Assembly: GCA_030278955.1 (NCBI GenBank)
Contig: JAOANR010000012.1
Coordinates: forward strand, 21,755,977 to 21,819,976
Length of the DNA: 64,000 nucleotides
Direction of reading: 5' to 3'
Source: Hygrophila difformis
Lineage: Eukaryota > Streptophyta > Magnoliopsida > Lamiales > Acanthaceae
Position numbers and translations under genes: made by a program. Numbering within the stretch: position 1 is the stretch's first letter; each line of letters starts with the position of its first letter. Shown here one piece after another: positions 34,644 through 43,893 of the stretch. The notes beneath the pieces are model-generated. The model saw only the letters and a program-made list of their open reading frames with translations, was not told the DNA's origin and made no database searches.

Positions 34644-34914
34644 GTATGGGTTAGTTTATGATTTATGTTGTGGTATGATTGTTCTATGTATGGATGATAA
34701 TGTTATAAACATAAATATGTGACCTTTTAAAACTTAATTGATGAGATATGCCATTAGGGGAGTAAGATAAAAATTTAAAAGGCTTTATGCCATAAAAGCT
34801 GTAAGAAAGACTCGTTAGGGGAACCACAATTCAGGGATGTTTGTTAAACATAATGGTGTTTTGTTACTGTTGTCCCTTTTGATTTGCCCCTTAGACCCCC
34901 TGCTTACATTTCAG
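34644..34914 (+). other. Candidate leader intron, copy 1
   Basis: CTCAAG|GTATGG at 34643/34644 is a good plant donor. A pyrimidine-containing TGCTTACATTTCAG|ATC at 34914 is a good acceptor. The 271-bp interval is AT/T-rich, has no long ORF and keeps both sites in copy 2 (44840-45106). Splicing of caulimovirid leader RNA is established for some genera; splicing here is inferred. Confidence 0.45.
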
Positions 34915-35200
34915 ATCTAGGTCTGGATAATGCTAATTTGAATTTGAAACCCGAAACAGGCCCAGAAAAATATCTCATCAGTGACAGTAATAAGAGGATT
35001 GCGGACTTAATGTTTATGATAATATTTCCATAACAAAGGACAATCGGACCCATAACACATAATCAGAAATTTAACACGACCAAGAGAACAATAGGAGATG
35101 GCAAGTACCTAGTAAGACATCACGACATATAAGTTTTTCGCGTGCAAAAAATCAGTGTTTTAAAACCTTTTGAAATAATTAATATCTTTTTTCAAAACAA

Positions 35201-35608
35201 ATGGAGAATATGATTAAAACTGCTGAAAACCCTAAAACAGAATCTTTTAAAAACACAGAAACAAGGTTTGTTATTGTACCTTACCCGAAAACACACTTTC
35301 TATGCCAAGAATGTGAAATTTGGCTTATTAGACTGATGAATAAGCGAAATCAAATAGACATGATTTGCAGAAAACAAAGATTGTTTGAAAATATTATAAA
35401 ATGGAAAGTGACTAAGGAGACTGAATTTCTAAAAAATGAAATAGAAATTCTAGAAAACAGTTATCAAAAGCATACTAAAATCTATAATGTTTTTGAAAAA
35501 TTACAGGATGACCATATAAAAAGATGTGAAAACTATTTTATAGCATGTGAATATGAAGAAAAAATGTGGAAAAAATTACAAGAAGAACGTTTAGCAAGAA
35601 ATAACTGA
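35201..35608 (+). CDS. Pararetrovirus ORF7, CxxC helical protein (135 aa)
   Basis: ATG 35201, stop TGA 35606-35608. It lies downstream of the pregenomic promoter and therefore in the RNA leader, which is unusual. Near residue 36 it has LCQECEIWL, a zinc-ribbon-like CxxC pair, with a further Cys about 20 residues on (MICRKQ), then charged helices. ORF8 begins with a similar ICPECGKLG, so the two may be diverged duplicates. It stays open in copy 2 for most of its length, until an 87-bp deletion joins it out of frame to ORF8. No family recognised. Confidence 0.65.
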   Translation: MENMIKTAENPKTESFKNTETRFVIVPYPKTHFLCQECEIWLIRLMNKRNQIDMICRKQRLFENIIKWKVTKETEFLKNEIEILENSYQKHTKIYNVFEKLQDDHIKRCENYFIACEYEEKMWKKLQEERLARNN

Positions 35609-35615
35609 TTTAAAA

Positions 35616-35930
35616 ATGGAAGTACAAGTGCCTTTTGATATTTGTCCTGAATGTGGAAAACTTGGAGAAACCATGTGGAAAATAGAAAAAGAAATAAAAG
35701 ACCTTAAAGAAACAATTATAAGGTTAACAGAATATAAAGAAAACGAAGAAGAAGAAGCACATGAACTCATATATGTGTTAAACCGTGACGAAGAAATAAA
35801 AACTATTTTAAATTCGGTTCATATATATGAAGAAGTTATAAGTTACCAATCAACAGACCTCAAAACAAAAATAGAAGAGTTAAACACTTCTAAAACAGAA
35901 TTCATTAATCATATCAGAAATCAACATTAA
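35616..35930 (+). CDS. Pararetrovirus ORF8, CxxC coiled-coil protein (104 aa)
   Basis: ATG 35616, seven nt after the ORF7 stop; stop 35928-35930, two nt before the ORF9 ATG. The N-terminal FDICPECGKLG holds a CxxC pair. The remainder is helical with heptads (MWKIEKEIKDLKETIIRL). Spacing to its neighbours suggests coupled reinitiation. In copy 2 the start and the first Cys are deleted. No family recognised; the CxxC and helix layout parallels ORF7. Confidence 0.65.
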   Translation: MEVQVPFDICPECGKLGETMWKIEKEIKDLKETIIRLTEYKENEEEEAHELIYVLNRDEEIKTILNSVHIYEEVISYQSTDLKTKIEELNTSKTEFINHIRNQH

Positions 35931-35932
35931 AG

Positions 35933-36187
35933 ATGACTTATAAAACAATAAGAGACTACAGTAAATGGGAGAAAACTGCGATTGAAAGATATCGCATTAA
36001 AAAAGAAATTGTAAAAATCCAAATCGAAGCAAAAATAAAATGCTTGCAGATCTTAAACAGAAAAAATCTCATAATGGAAGAATTAGATTTAAGTTTTTGG
36101 ATAAATGATGAAATCAACAACCTACAGGCATATGAAAAGGGATTAGATCGGGAAAGAAAACAGTGGCAGGTTAATTATACCGGTTAA
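35933..36187 (+). CDS. Pararetrovirus ORF9, small helical protein (84 aa)
   Basis: ATG 35933, stop TAA 36185-36187. A basic, fully helical protein with Trp residues (YSKWEKTAIERYRIKKE; LDLSFWINDE). Copy 2 preserves the complete 84-aa frame at 43637-43891 with only a few substitutions, although the neighbouring frames are damaged. It is the last frame before the right inverted repeat. Not recognised. Confidence 0.65.
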   Translation: MTYKTIRDYSKWEKTAIERYRIKKEIVKIQIEAKIKCLQILNRKNLIMEELDLSFWINDEINNLQAYEKGLDRERKQWQVNYTG

Positions 36188-36332
36188 TCACAATTAAAAT
36201 CCCTAATAAAAAATTTTTTAAACTGTTAAAAAAACCCAAATATCCAGAAAAAGTATTGAAACCCAATATAAAAAGTACTGAAATTATATGCAAAATGTAC
36301 AAAACTGATAAGGAAAACGTACTAGACTTAAG

Positions 36333-36467
36333 TAAGGGCAAAACTGTCAAAATATTAATCTCTCTCCTACGAAAAAAGTGTTGGGTACTGAAAAGGGATA
36401 AAAAACCCCTATGGGTACTGAAGAGGTAATAAGGATGGGAAGGGAGGTATTTATTTCGAATTTTCCC
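36333..36467 (-). repeat. Right terminal inverted repeat of pararetrovirus unit 1
   Basis: The reverse complement begins GGGAAAATTCGAAATAAATA and runs through TACCTC, CAGTACCC, GGAGAGAGA and TTTTGCCCTTA blocks matching the left end in order. Copy 2 has the same terminus at 43410-43543. The outermost bases abut the 9-bp duplication. Confidence 0.78.
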
Positions 36468-36476
36468 TTATATAAT
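36468..36476. repeat. 9-bp target-site duplication TTATATAAT (right)
   Basis: Exact match to 25489-25497, directly outside the ATTTTCCC terminus. Confidence 0.85.
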
Positions 36477-36771
36477 ACATATAAAAACATAAAGAAAATA
36501 TATATATATATTAAAAAAAAATTGAAGCCCCTGCCACCGCCACTGGCGCTATACATCCAGTTATGGCACGCTAAACATATCATGCCAGACATGAAAACTT
36601 AGTTTTAGCGCACGATACACTAAGTTCTGGCGCGACAATCACCACTTAACATGCAAAAACTAATCAAGCTTCAAAACTTCCAATTTTGATCCAAACATAC
36701 CAAGACATCCGAAAGTGGGGATTTGGTGCATAGAATATTTGATCTCAAAATGTTCCCAAGTTGTTAAATTA
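36477..36771. other. Short host or repeat spacer between unit 1 and Helitron 2
   Basis: AT-rich, with a GGCGCTATACA phrase near 36545. The segment 36663-36745 is similar, in inverted orientation, to 40903-40985 on the far side of Helitron 2. No gene seen. Confidence 0.5.
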
Positions 36772-37993
36772 TCTATATATATTAAAGCATTAGTGAACAA
36801 CTCATCCTATATATATTTAATGTGGTGTCTCCATTTCAAATTTCTAATTTTTATAAATTTTTGCATTTTTTAATTTATCATTTTAGATTTTCACATTTAT
36901 TTATTTATTTATTATAGGTTTTCAGTTTTTGAAATATATGGAATTCCTAAAATATTCACTTTTAAAAGATTTGAAAGATTTAAAATTTGAAATTTTGCAT
37001 ATCTTATTTTATCTATATTATTTTACATTTTTTAATTTACTAATTTTAGATTTTCACATTTATTTATTTAATCATTACAGATTTTAGTCTATAGTGTATA
37101 AATTCTATCATTTACTTAAAAATTCTCACTCTATCATCCTATTATGTTACTATATATATTCACTTTTAAAAGGATTTGAAAGATAAAATTTAAAATTTTG
37201 CATTTTTTATTTTATCTATGTTGGATTTTATTTATTTGCATTTTTATTTTATATATTTTAGATTTTATTATTTTACAATTTTTTATTTTATTTGTTTTAA
37301 ATTTTATTGCTGCATTTAAAATTTATTTATAGACCATAGGATCATGACGAGCTTTTGCACTGGCAACTAAGAATTATGTTGGGTTTATATTTCAATATGG
37401 TTAACATATTGTAATGCCAATAATTTTGTATATGTTTGATCTCAACTTTGGTTATATTTTTTTGTATGGTCAATGATGTAATCAAAATTTACATTGCACG
37501 TCAGATTTATTTATTTATGTTAAAGATATGTTGATGAGTATATGTAAATCCCATTTTTTACTTTTTAAAAGATATTTAATTTTCAATTTATATGTAGTTC
37601 CCACGATTTTTTAAAAAAAATGGAATTTCAAATTTAAATGGAATTTGCAGTGTATATATGCAATTTATATTATTAAAAAATACATTAATGAATATATAAA
37701 AAATATTTTTATATATTAATTAATGTATATATAGGCCAGGTTTTTACAAAAATATGTTACTTCTCTTAAAAGTAGTATACAATTATATAGCTGCGAATAG
37801 ATCTATCAGTAAATAAAGTAAATAGATAATAACTAAAATAGGCCACGAGAAGGAGGTCCCTCCACTTTGGGACCACGATATTTGATCTAGGCAAATGGGC
37901 CATTAGAATGATTTTGGGCCTAAATTTAGGCAATTTGCCCGAATTCGGGCTGCGATGACTTAAAAGTGGAAAATTTAATTTTTTTTTAATCTA

Positions 37994-38250
37994 CTCACTC
38001 TGTCCCATTATTTCTGTCTCAAAACTTTTGGACACGCCGTCCAATACATTTGTTTAACATTTAATATCTTAAAATGTACATATGTAAAAATTACGTAAAA
38101 TATATATATTCTAAAACTACATGATTAGACAAATCTAACAAGACCAAATTTGACTATATTTTTCGTATTTAATTACGATTACATTGGGTCAAAGTTGATC
38201 AATAAACAGTATTAAAAAGTCAAAATGAGACACTTTGAGTGCGATGGAGG
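37994..38250. mobile_element. Stowaway-like MITE (diverged)
   Basis: The left end CTCACTCTGTCCCATT is flanked by TA; the right end reads GAGTGCGATGGAGG followed by TA. Internal TGTCTCA/TGAGACA blocks pair as inverted repeats. These are degenerate forms of the plant Tc1/mariner-type CTCCCTCCGTCCC termini. Confidence 0.55.
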
Positions 38251-38269
38251 TAATATTTTTTAAGAAATA

Positions 38270-38543
38270 CTCCATCCTCTTTATAATAAGTGTAACACTA
38301 GGAAATGACACAAGATGTAAGGTAAGTTAATAAAATTTATTTAGTTGAAGTAATTAAATAAATAAAATAAGTCACATTTGACTTTATTCCTTTTGTGTTT
38401 TAATTAATGAATATAAAAAATTAATAATTTAAGTATAATTAGTAAAAATTATTAACCTTCAAAACATTTCAAATATGGTAATGTAACACTTATTTCCAAA
38501 CACCCAAAAAGGGAAAAGTGTAACACTTAAAAAATGGATGATG
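38270..38543. mobile_element. Second Stowaway-like MITE (diverged)
   Basis: It begins CTCCATCCTCTTTATAA after TA. The right end, reverse complemented, reads CATCATCCATTTTTTAAG with an AAGTGTTACACTT block matching AAGTGTAACACT on the left. TA flanks both ends. It lies 19 bp after the previous MITE, within Helitron 2. Confidence 0.5.
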
Positions 38544-38599
38544 TAATTCATTAATTTATATTTTAACAGATTTGTAATTGAAGAAAAACAAATACTCAG

Positions 38600-40650
38600 A
38601 AAATTGTGATTGTGAATGATCAAAGTATGTTCGTATTAAAAGGCTAATCGCTGCAAATTCTATAAGTTTGAAAATTTTCTCTAGAATGCCGGTACAAAAT
38701 GAAGTTTTAACGTCTGAAACAAAGAATCTATTGATACTAGAAGAGTCTTACTATTATAATAAGGAAAAATAAAAGCGGATCATGCTAAGTTATTACCTTA
38801 GTTGATTAATGATAAGAAGAATGTTTATAATAATATAATGTCTGTAGTTGATAGTGATGGGTGTTTATTAATTTTTCTTTACGTGGTGGAATTAACAAGA
38901 CATTTATCGATAATTTATCTACAAAATATTATGTTTAGCCCTTCATGATAGAAGTAATATTGTGCTGTCTGTAGCATCCAATGGAATACACACCCTTACT
39001 CATTCCAAGAGGTAGGTCTGCACATTCTACATTTGGTATTACACTAGATTGTGATGATAATTCTACCTGCAAAAAACTTACCTCAGAAAATTATTTAACC
39101 TCTCTTCTCATTAAAACAAACTTCAATATTTGGGATGAAAATTCTTGATTAGTAGAATGATTATGAGCCCGTCTGAATTAACCAAATTCTCCATTCGATT
39201 TCAGAGGAAAAAATTTCACTCACAGTTTCTTTTACTATGAATATAAAAAAAAATAGTAGATGTCAACCTTTAAAGAAGGTTAGACTCTATCTTTAAAAAT
39301 CGGTTTTTACCCATATTAGTGATATGTTGCAATATCTCGTGTCACTATAAAGAGGGGACTCGAAGCATTAATAATAATTAGGATAGATTAACTTAAGATA
39401 CTATAAGAAATGTTAATTACAATAAACATTATATATGACAAAAATTTGCACAATGAATACTTCATGTACGTGATGGTAATTGGTAAAGTTGGTATTAATC
39501 TTGAAGATGTATAATTAGATGTGATATTTCAATATGATAATTTTATAAACTCTACACGAGATTCTATATCTGTAATTGTTGAGAGTACTTATAAAAATAT
39601 AAACTGCACCACTTCAAATCCAAAAATGTTTATATATTAACCCCTACCAATGAGATTGTTGCTATAATTAATAATTATATGATGGAACATATGTCTGTAA
39701 ATGAAAATGTATATATATACATATTAGTTTTAACAATTTTTTTTGAGATATAATCTGTTTTATTCCCACAAAAACACAAGTGAGTTCGCAGCCACCAAAA
39801 CGTCAATGCCTCTCTACTATAATCATTTAACAATATTTGTCAAAAGGATGAAAGCATAGATAATGCTAATGAATTATTTTCACTGGAATACTTAAACACG
39901 ATCAATTGTTCTGGATTACTGAATCATGAAATATAGTTGAATGATGATTGCATAGTCATACTTCTTAGGAATATATATATATATAGATATATATATATCC
40001 ATCAAATAAATTATGTAATGGAAATAACTTGATAGTAACCAAGATGCGGAATTAGATAGTTGTGGTTACACTAATTTTCGGAAGCCATGAAAGTAGAAAA
40101 TTCTTGATTGGTAGAATGATTACGAGCCTATTTGATTTAACCAAATTTTTTATTCGATTTGAGATGAGAAAATTCTCACTCATAGTTTGTTTTGCTATGG
40201 TTATAAACAAAAGTCAATGTCAATATTTAAAGAATGCCGAATTTTATCTTCAAAAACCAGTATTTAGTCATGAGCAGTTACGTTGTGATATTTCGTGTCA
40301 CTATCAAGATGTGGCTAAAAGTATTAATATGCAATTAAGAATGATTAACCCAAGATACCACAAGAATTGTCGTTTACAATGAAATTTATATATGACAGAA
40401 AATTTACAAAATGGATAGTTGATGTAGGTGATGGTAAAGCGGGTATTGATTTTGGAGATGTACAATTAGATGTGATATTTTCGGATGATATTCTTATGAA
40501 CTTTACGGGTGATCCTGTAACGGTAATTTTTTAAAGTACATATATAAATATAAACTGCACCATTTCAAATCCAAACATTTTAAAAGATAGTGTTATGCGA
40601 GCCCCTATCAATGAGATTTCCACCAATAAAATTTTCAGCAAATTGTTAGA
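38600..40650 (+). pseudogene. Helitron helicase remnant with tandem duplication
   Basis: Fragments of the Pif1-like helicase in several frames: a Walker A-like GGINKTFI near 38890; a C-terminal fragment near 39142-39360; an upstream helicase part at 39430-39720 (PTNEIVAIINNYM); YLNTINCSGLLNHE and LLRNI near 39870-39970; a C-terminal part at 40085-40330 (FAMVINKSQCQ, PVFSHEQL); then the upstream part again at 40390-40640 (FTKWIVDVGDGKAGIDFGDV). The order shows a direct duplication with an offset of ~957 bp. There are many stops and frameshifts; no Rep domain found. Not functional. Confidence 0.72.
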
Positions 40651-40991
40651 AAAATTTTCATATAATGCTTCATACTTATTTTCAAATTATTTTTATTAAT
40701 CTATTATATTTGTACCGGACAAGCCACATAAGCTAAAGAATACGGTATAATATAATTTCTTTCTTAGTTTAAAAAATAATTGCACATTTTTCATTATTCA
40801 AAATATAATTTATATTATTACTTTATGAAGTATAATATAAAATATAAAATTTAAAGTTATGCCTGTCGAGTCTCGACGGGTTATTTACTAGTTTTATTAA
40901 AGTTGAATTATTCAATGCTCCAAATCCACATTTTCGGATGCTTGGATGTTTGGATCAAAGTTGGAAAGTTTGAGGTTTGGGACAATTTTGG

Positions 40992-40999
40992 TATATTAA
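40992..40999. repeat. 8-bp target-site duplication TATATTAA (left of hAT)
   Basis: TATATTAA immediately precedes the TAGGGCTG terminus and is repeated at 41765-41772. Eight bp is the hAT duplication length. Confidence 0.75.
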
Positions 41000-41764
41000 T
41001 AGGGCTGTCTCAATCTTTTTAGGGGCTCGGAGCAAATTCTTTATTTAGGCCCCCACATAATGATGATGAAAAAAACATATTTTTTTATTAATTAGTAAAT
41101 TTTTAAAATATTAAGTGCAATAAAAGAACATATAAAAAAAGAGTATTCTAACAAATTACTCCCTCCGTCCCACTCCAAGTGTCTTGTTACTGTTGGGCAC
41201 GGGAATTAAGGTAGAATTGGTTTGTGTGTATATGGTGGGGTCCACATAGTTGTTGGAGGGGAAAATTATTTCTATTTATAGAAAGAAGACATTTGTAATG
41301 GGACATTCAAAAATAGTAAGTAGGACATTTGGAATGGGACGGAGGGAGTATAAGATGTGGTTTACCAAAAAAAAGTTATAAGATATGGTGGTGTTCAATT
41401 GATAGAAGGTTAAAAAAAATTGGAAGACATGGTAACTCACTTACTGTTGGTAAAGAGTTTGTTCGGATTTGAAAAAAAATACAAGATGAGATAGAAGGGG
41501 AAGCTAAAAGATGAATTAAATTGTATAAAGAATTAGATCAGAATGGAAGTGGAAAAGATATAATGAACACATACTTCAATGGCCTATTACTTCAATTGTG
41601 TAGTTGAAAAGAAAAGAAAAAAAATTACACCAGATAAATTTTAATGATATAGACAACAAAAAATTAAAAATTTAAGAATTAAATAAAAAAAAAAAAGTTG
41701 GGCCCCAAAATTTGGGGGCCCTGAGCAAGGGGGCCACTGGCTCCCCATTGGAGCCGGGGGCCTG
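41000..41764. mobile_element. Non-autonomous hAT element
   Basis: A 765-bp element with ends TAGGGCTGTCTCAATC and, reverse complemented, CAGGCCCCCGGCTCC. Both are degenerate forms of the CAGGGCCGGCTC-type hAT TIR common in plants. GGGGCTC/GGGGCCC-rich subterminal sequence lies at both ends. An exact 8-bp duplication flanks it. It has no transposase. A Stowaway MITE is nested inside (41159-41348). Confidence 0.7.
41159..41348. mobile_element. Stowaway MITE nested in hAT element
   Basis: A 190-bp element with canonical CTCCCTCCGTCCCA at the left and its inverted match TGGGACGGAGGGAG at the right, with further pairing of CTCCAAGTGTC and GACATTTGGAA. TA dinucleotides flank both ends (41157-41158, 41349-41350). 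Confidence 0.9.
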
Positions 41765-41772
41765 TATATTAA

Positions 41773-43409
41773 GTTATGTTTGGCGCCCCTGAATATGAGC
41801 ATGATTTATAGTGCCATATGGGTTTTGCAAGCCAACCCCCAGCTTTGGCGCCCTGATCCAAGAACCCAAATTCATTCATACCCATCAAAACATAATGATT
41901 CTCATACAAACCCGAAGTCATACAAATTGCACTATTAACTCCAAAACTAAAGTTAATCATTCTCGATTCTGATTCTAAGGCTTTGGTTGACAACATGCTC
42001 AACACCTTGGATGTTTAAGTAGTACACACAAAGGGAGCAAAGATCACTTACTCCTGTTCCAAAACTTGGAAAATAAAAGTGAACAAAGAAGATGAGAACC
42101 CTTGCACTTAGCTTGTTCAAGATTTAACTTAATATGAACTAGAAATCCATGGATTCATATGAGTTTTCTACACTCAAATCCTTATGGAAAATATAGAAGA
42201 TTTCCTTTACCTTATTCTGCAAATCTGAAAGCACAAATAGAAATGAGAACGAAAATGGGATAGGAATCCCTGAGAAAAATTGACGAAATTGCACTATTCA
42301 TCGATAGTGATTAGCAAAGAGTACACTCAATCCATGAATTTAATGGGGATATCCTAGCTAGGTTATAATAAAATAAGGTAGATTTGATCCCATGCATTAA
42401 ATAATGCACTAACAGAGAGTAGGCCGAGCAATGTGGGAAAAATGGCCAAAATTCAAATCCAAGGAAATTCCCAGCTGTAGCGTGTGATACACTATGTTGA
42501 TGCATCAAGTATGATACGTCACACATGCTGCGCCAAATCAAAACATCCATTTCTCATGGCACGTGATACATGAAACGATACAAGAAATTTGCGGAAAAGC
42601 GACAAACAACGCGACGAATGTCTTCGCCTAAAACTTCGTCAAGGATTTCGTCGACTTGTTCGACGCCTCGTGCGCCAAGCGACGAAATCCTTTCATCACC
42701 TTCTACGAAAATTTTTGTAGTGAAAACCTAGCGTGTAATAATACATTTTGAGCCAAGGCTGATGTGTACCAAAGCCTCTAGAATCCTTCTTGGTGTGCCG
42801 TACATCAAAGCAACAAAACATGATGTGCCAGACTTGATATGCCATGGGTAATAAGTCTATCGTGGCGTTATACTACATCTTCTGGCGCACCAGCACCAAA
42901 CATGATGGGCCAATATTTGGAGGCAGTTTCTCTCCTTGACGAGCTATACGATATGTTTGGTGCATTATCTCAAAATCCATCCACATATCTTAAATATATG
43001 CACTCATGTATAATAAAATAATCAATATATTATTAAACTCCTATCCTTAAATTACCCAACCTTAGAATAATAAGAGTACAAGGACAACCCTAAGTTACGT
43101 TTCACCTTAGCATTTTTCAACCAAAAAAAAAAAAAAAAAACCATAAATAAGCCACTGTAGCATCGACATTTAGCCGCTTGCTGATAGAACATTAATATCC
43201 ACATTTTAGCTCGTTTAAGTCATTCAGTGAACAAACATCCCAACGCATTTCAAAACTTTTTAAAATTGCAGTAATGTCCCACCCAACCCAACGCATTCGA
43301 TGTGGACAATTTTTTGTGTCCACAAGACCACTGTAATGAAACTGAAAGACAATAAATTTTCTTCTTTGTAGAACTACAAGTGGAATTGTAGTACTACTAG
43401 TATGTTTAT
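41773..43409. other. Intergenic DNA without recognisable gene (contains mini-CACTA)
   Basis: Mixed-composition sequence with recurring GATACAC / GCGC phrases (42480-42560, 42730-42960) and an A18 tract at 43123-43140. ORFs here are short and unsupported. One small transposon, 42576-42722, is described separately. Confidence 0.5.
42576..42722. mobile_element. Mini-CACTA (En/Spm-like) element
   Basis: The right end, reverse complemented, begins CACTACAAAAATTTTCGTAG. The left end begins CGATACAAGAAATTTGCGG, a two-base variant of CACTACAAGAAA. GCGACGAA / TTCGTCGC subterminal repeats are typical of plant CACTA elements. Three-bp AAA flanks both sides. At 147 bp it is a deletion derivative. Confidence 0.5.
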
Positions 43410-43543
43410 GGGGAAATTCGAAATAAATACCTCCCACCCATTCTTATTACCTGTTAAGTACCCATGGTGTTTTGTTATTCCTTTTCAGTACCTAACACTT
43501 TTTTCATAAGAGAGAGATTAATGTTTTGACAGTTTTGCCCTTG
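43410..43543 (+). repeat. Terminal inverted repeat, copy 2 (ORF9 side)
   Basis: Matches the right TIR of copy 1 from the first base inward, with ATAAATACCTCCC, CAGTACC, AGAGAGA and TTTTGCCCTT blocks. The flank TATGTTTAT (43401-43409) is the candidate half of a target duplication; its partner is not seen. Confidence 0.75.
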
Positions 43544-43636
43544 CTTAAGTTTAGTACATTTATCTTATAAGTTTTGTACATTTTGTATGTGATTTCAGTA
43601 CTTTTTATACTGGGTTTAAATACTTTTCCTTTTTTT

Positions 43637-43891
43637 TTAACCGGTATAATTAACCTGCCACTGTTTTCTTTCCCGATCTATTCCCTTTTCATATGCCTGT
43701 AGGTTGTTGATTTCATCATTTATCCAAAAACTTAAATCTAATTCTTCTATTATGAGATTTTTTCTGTTTAAGAGTTGTAAGCATTTTATTTTTGCTTCGA
43801 TTTGGATTTTTACAATTTCTTTTTTAATGCGATATCTTTCAATCGCAGTTTTCTCCCATTTACTGTAGTCTCTTATTGTTTTATAAGTCAT
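43637..43891 (-). CDS. Pararetrovirus ORF9, copy 2 (84 aa, intact)
   Basis: Full-length homologue of ORF9 in copy 1, with start, stop and length kept and only three substitutions visible (for example L for I near residue 40). Its preservation next to damaged frames may be chance because the frame is short. No family recognised. Confidence 0.55.
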   Translation of the reverse strand: MTYKTIRDYSKWEKTAIERYRIKKEIVKIQIEAKIKCLQLLNRKNLIIEELDLSFWINDEINNLQAYEKGIDRERKQWQVNYTG

Positions 43892-43893
43892 CT

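Larger units (their letters stand above)
25498..36467 (+). mobile_element. TIR-bounded endogenous pararetrovirus, copy 1 (MULE-like unit)
   Basis: A 10,970-bp unit. Order: inverted repeat, tRNA-Met primer site, ORFs 1-3 (small, coiled coil), ORF4 (movement protein), ORF5 (coat-protease-RT-RNase H), ORF6 (transactivator-like), promoter and poly(A) signal, spliced-leader candidate, ORFs 7-9, inverted repeat. Gene content is Caulimoviridae; there is no integrase. The outer ends are GGGAAAAT.../...ATTTTCCC with a perfect 9-bp duplication, as for Mutator-like elements. No transposase is present. Every frame is open in this copy. A second copy lies at 43410-53031 on the other strand. By eye the two copies are around 95% identical where alignable. 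The promoter lies near the 3' end, so one linear copy cannot yield a complete pregenomic RNA on its own. Confidence 0.85.
36772..40891 (+). mobile_element. Helitron 2 with decayed helicase
   Basis: The 5' end TCTATATATATTAAAG at 36772 follows host A. The 3' end has the hairpin CCTGTCGAG/CTCGACGGG (40862-40880) and terminal CTAG (40888-40891), followed by host T. The interior carries helicase remnants of the Helitron Pif1-like protein at 38600-40650. The 4.1-kb length and the helicase make it a decayed derivative of an autonomous element. The 5' end resembles that of Helitron 1. Confidence 0.72.

Noticed and set aside
25498..36467. Ty3/gypsy element instead of pararetrovirus
   Set aside because: No LTRs and no integrase. 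A movement-protein-like frame, transactivator-like frame and internal pregenomic promoter fit Caulimoviridae.
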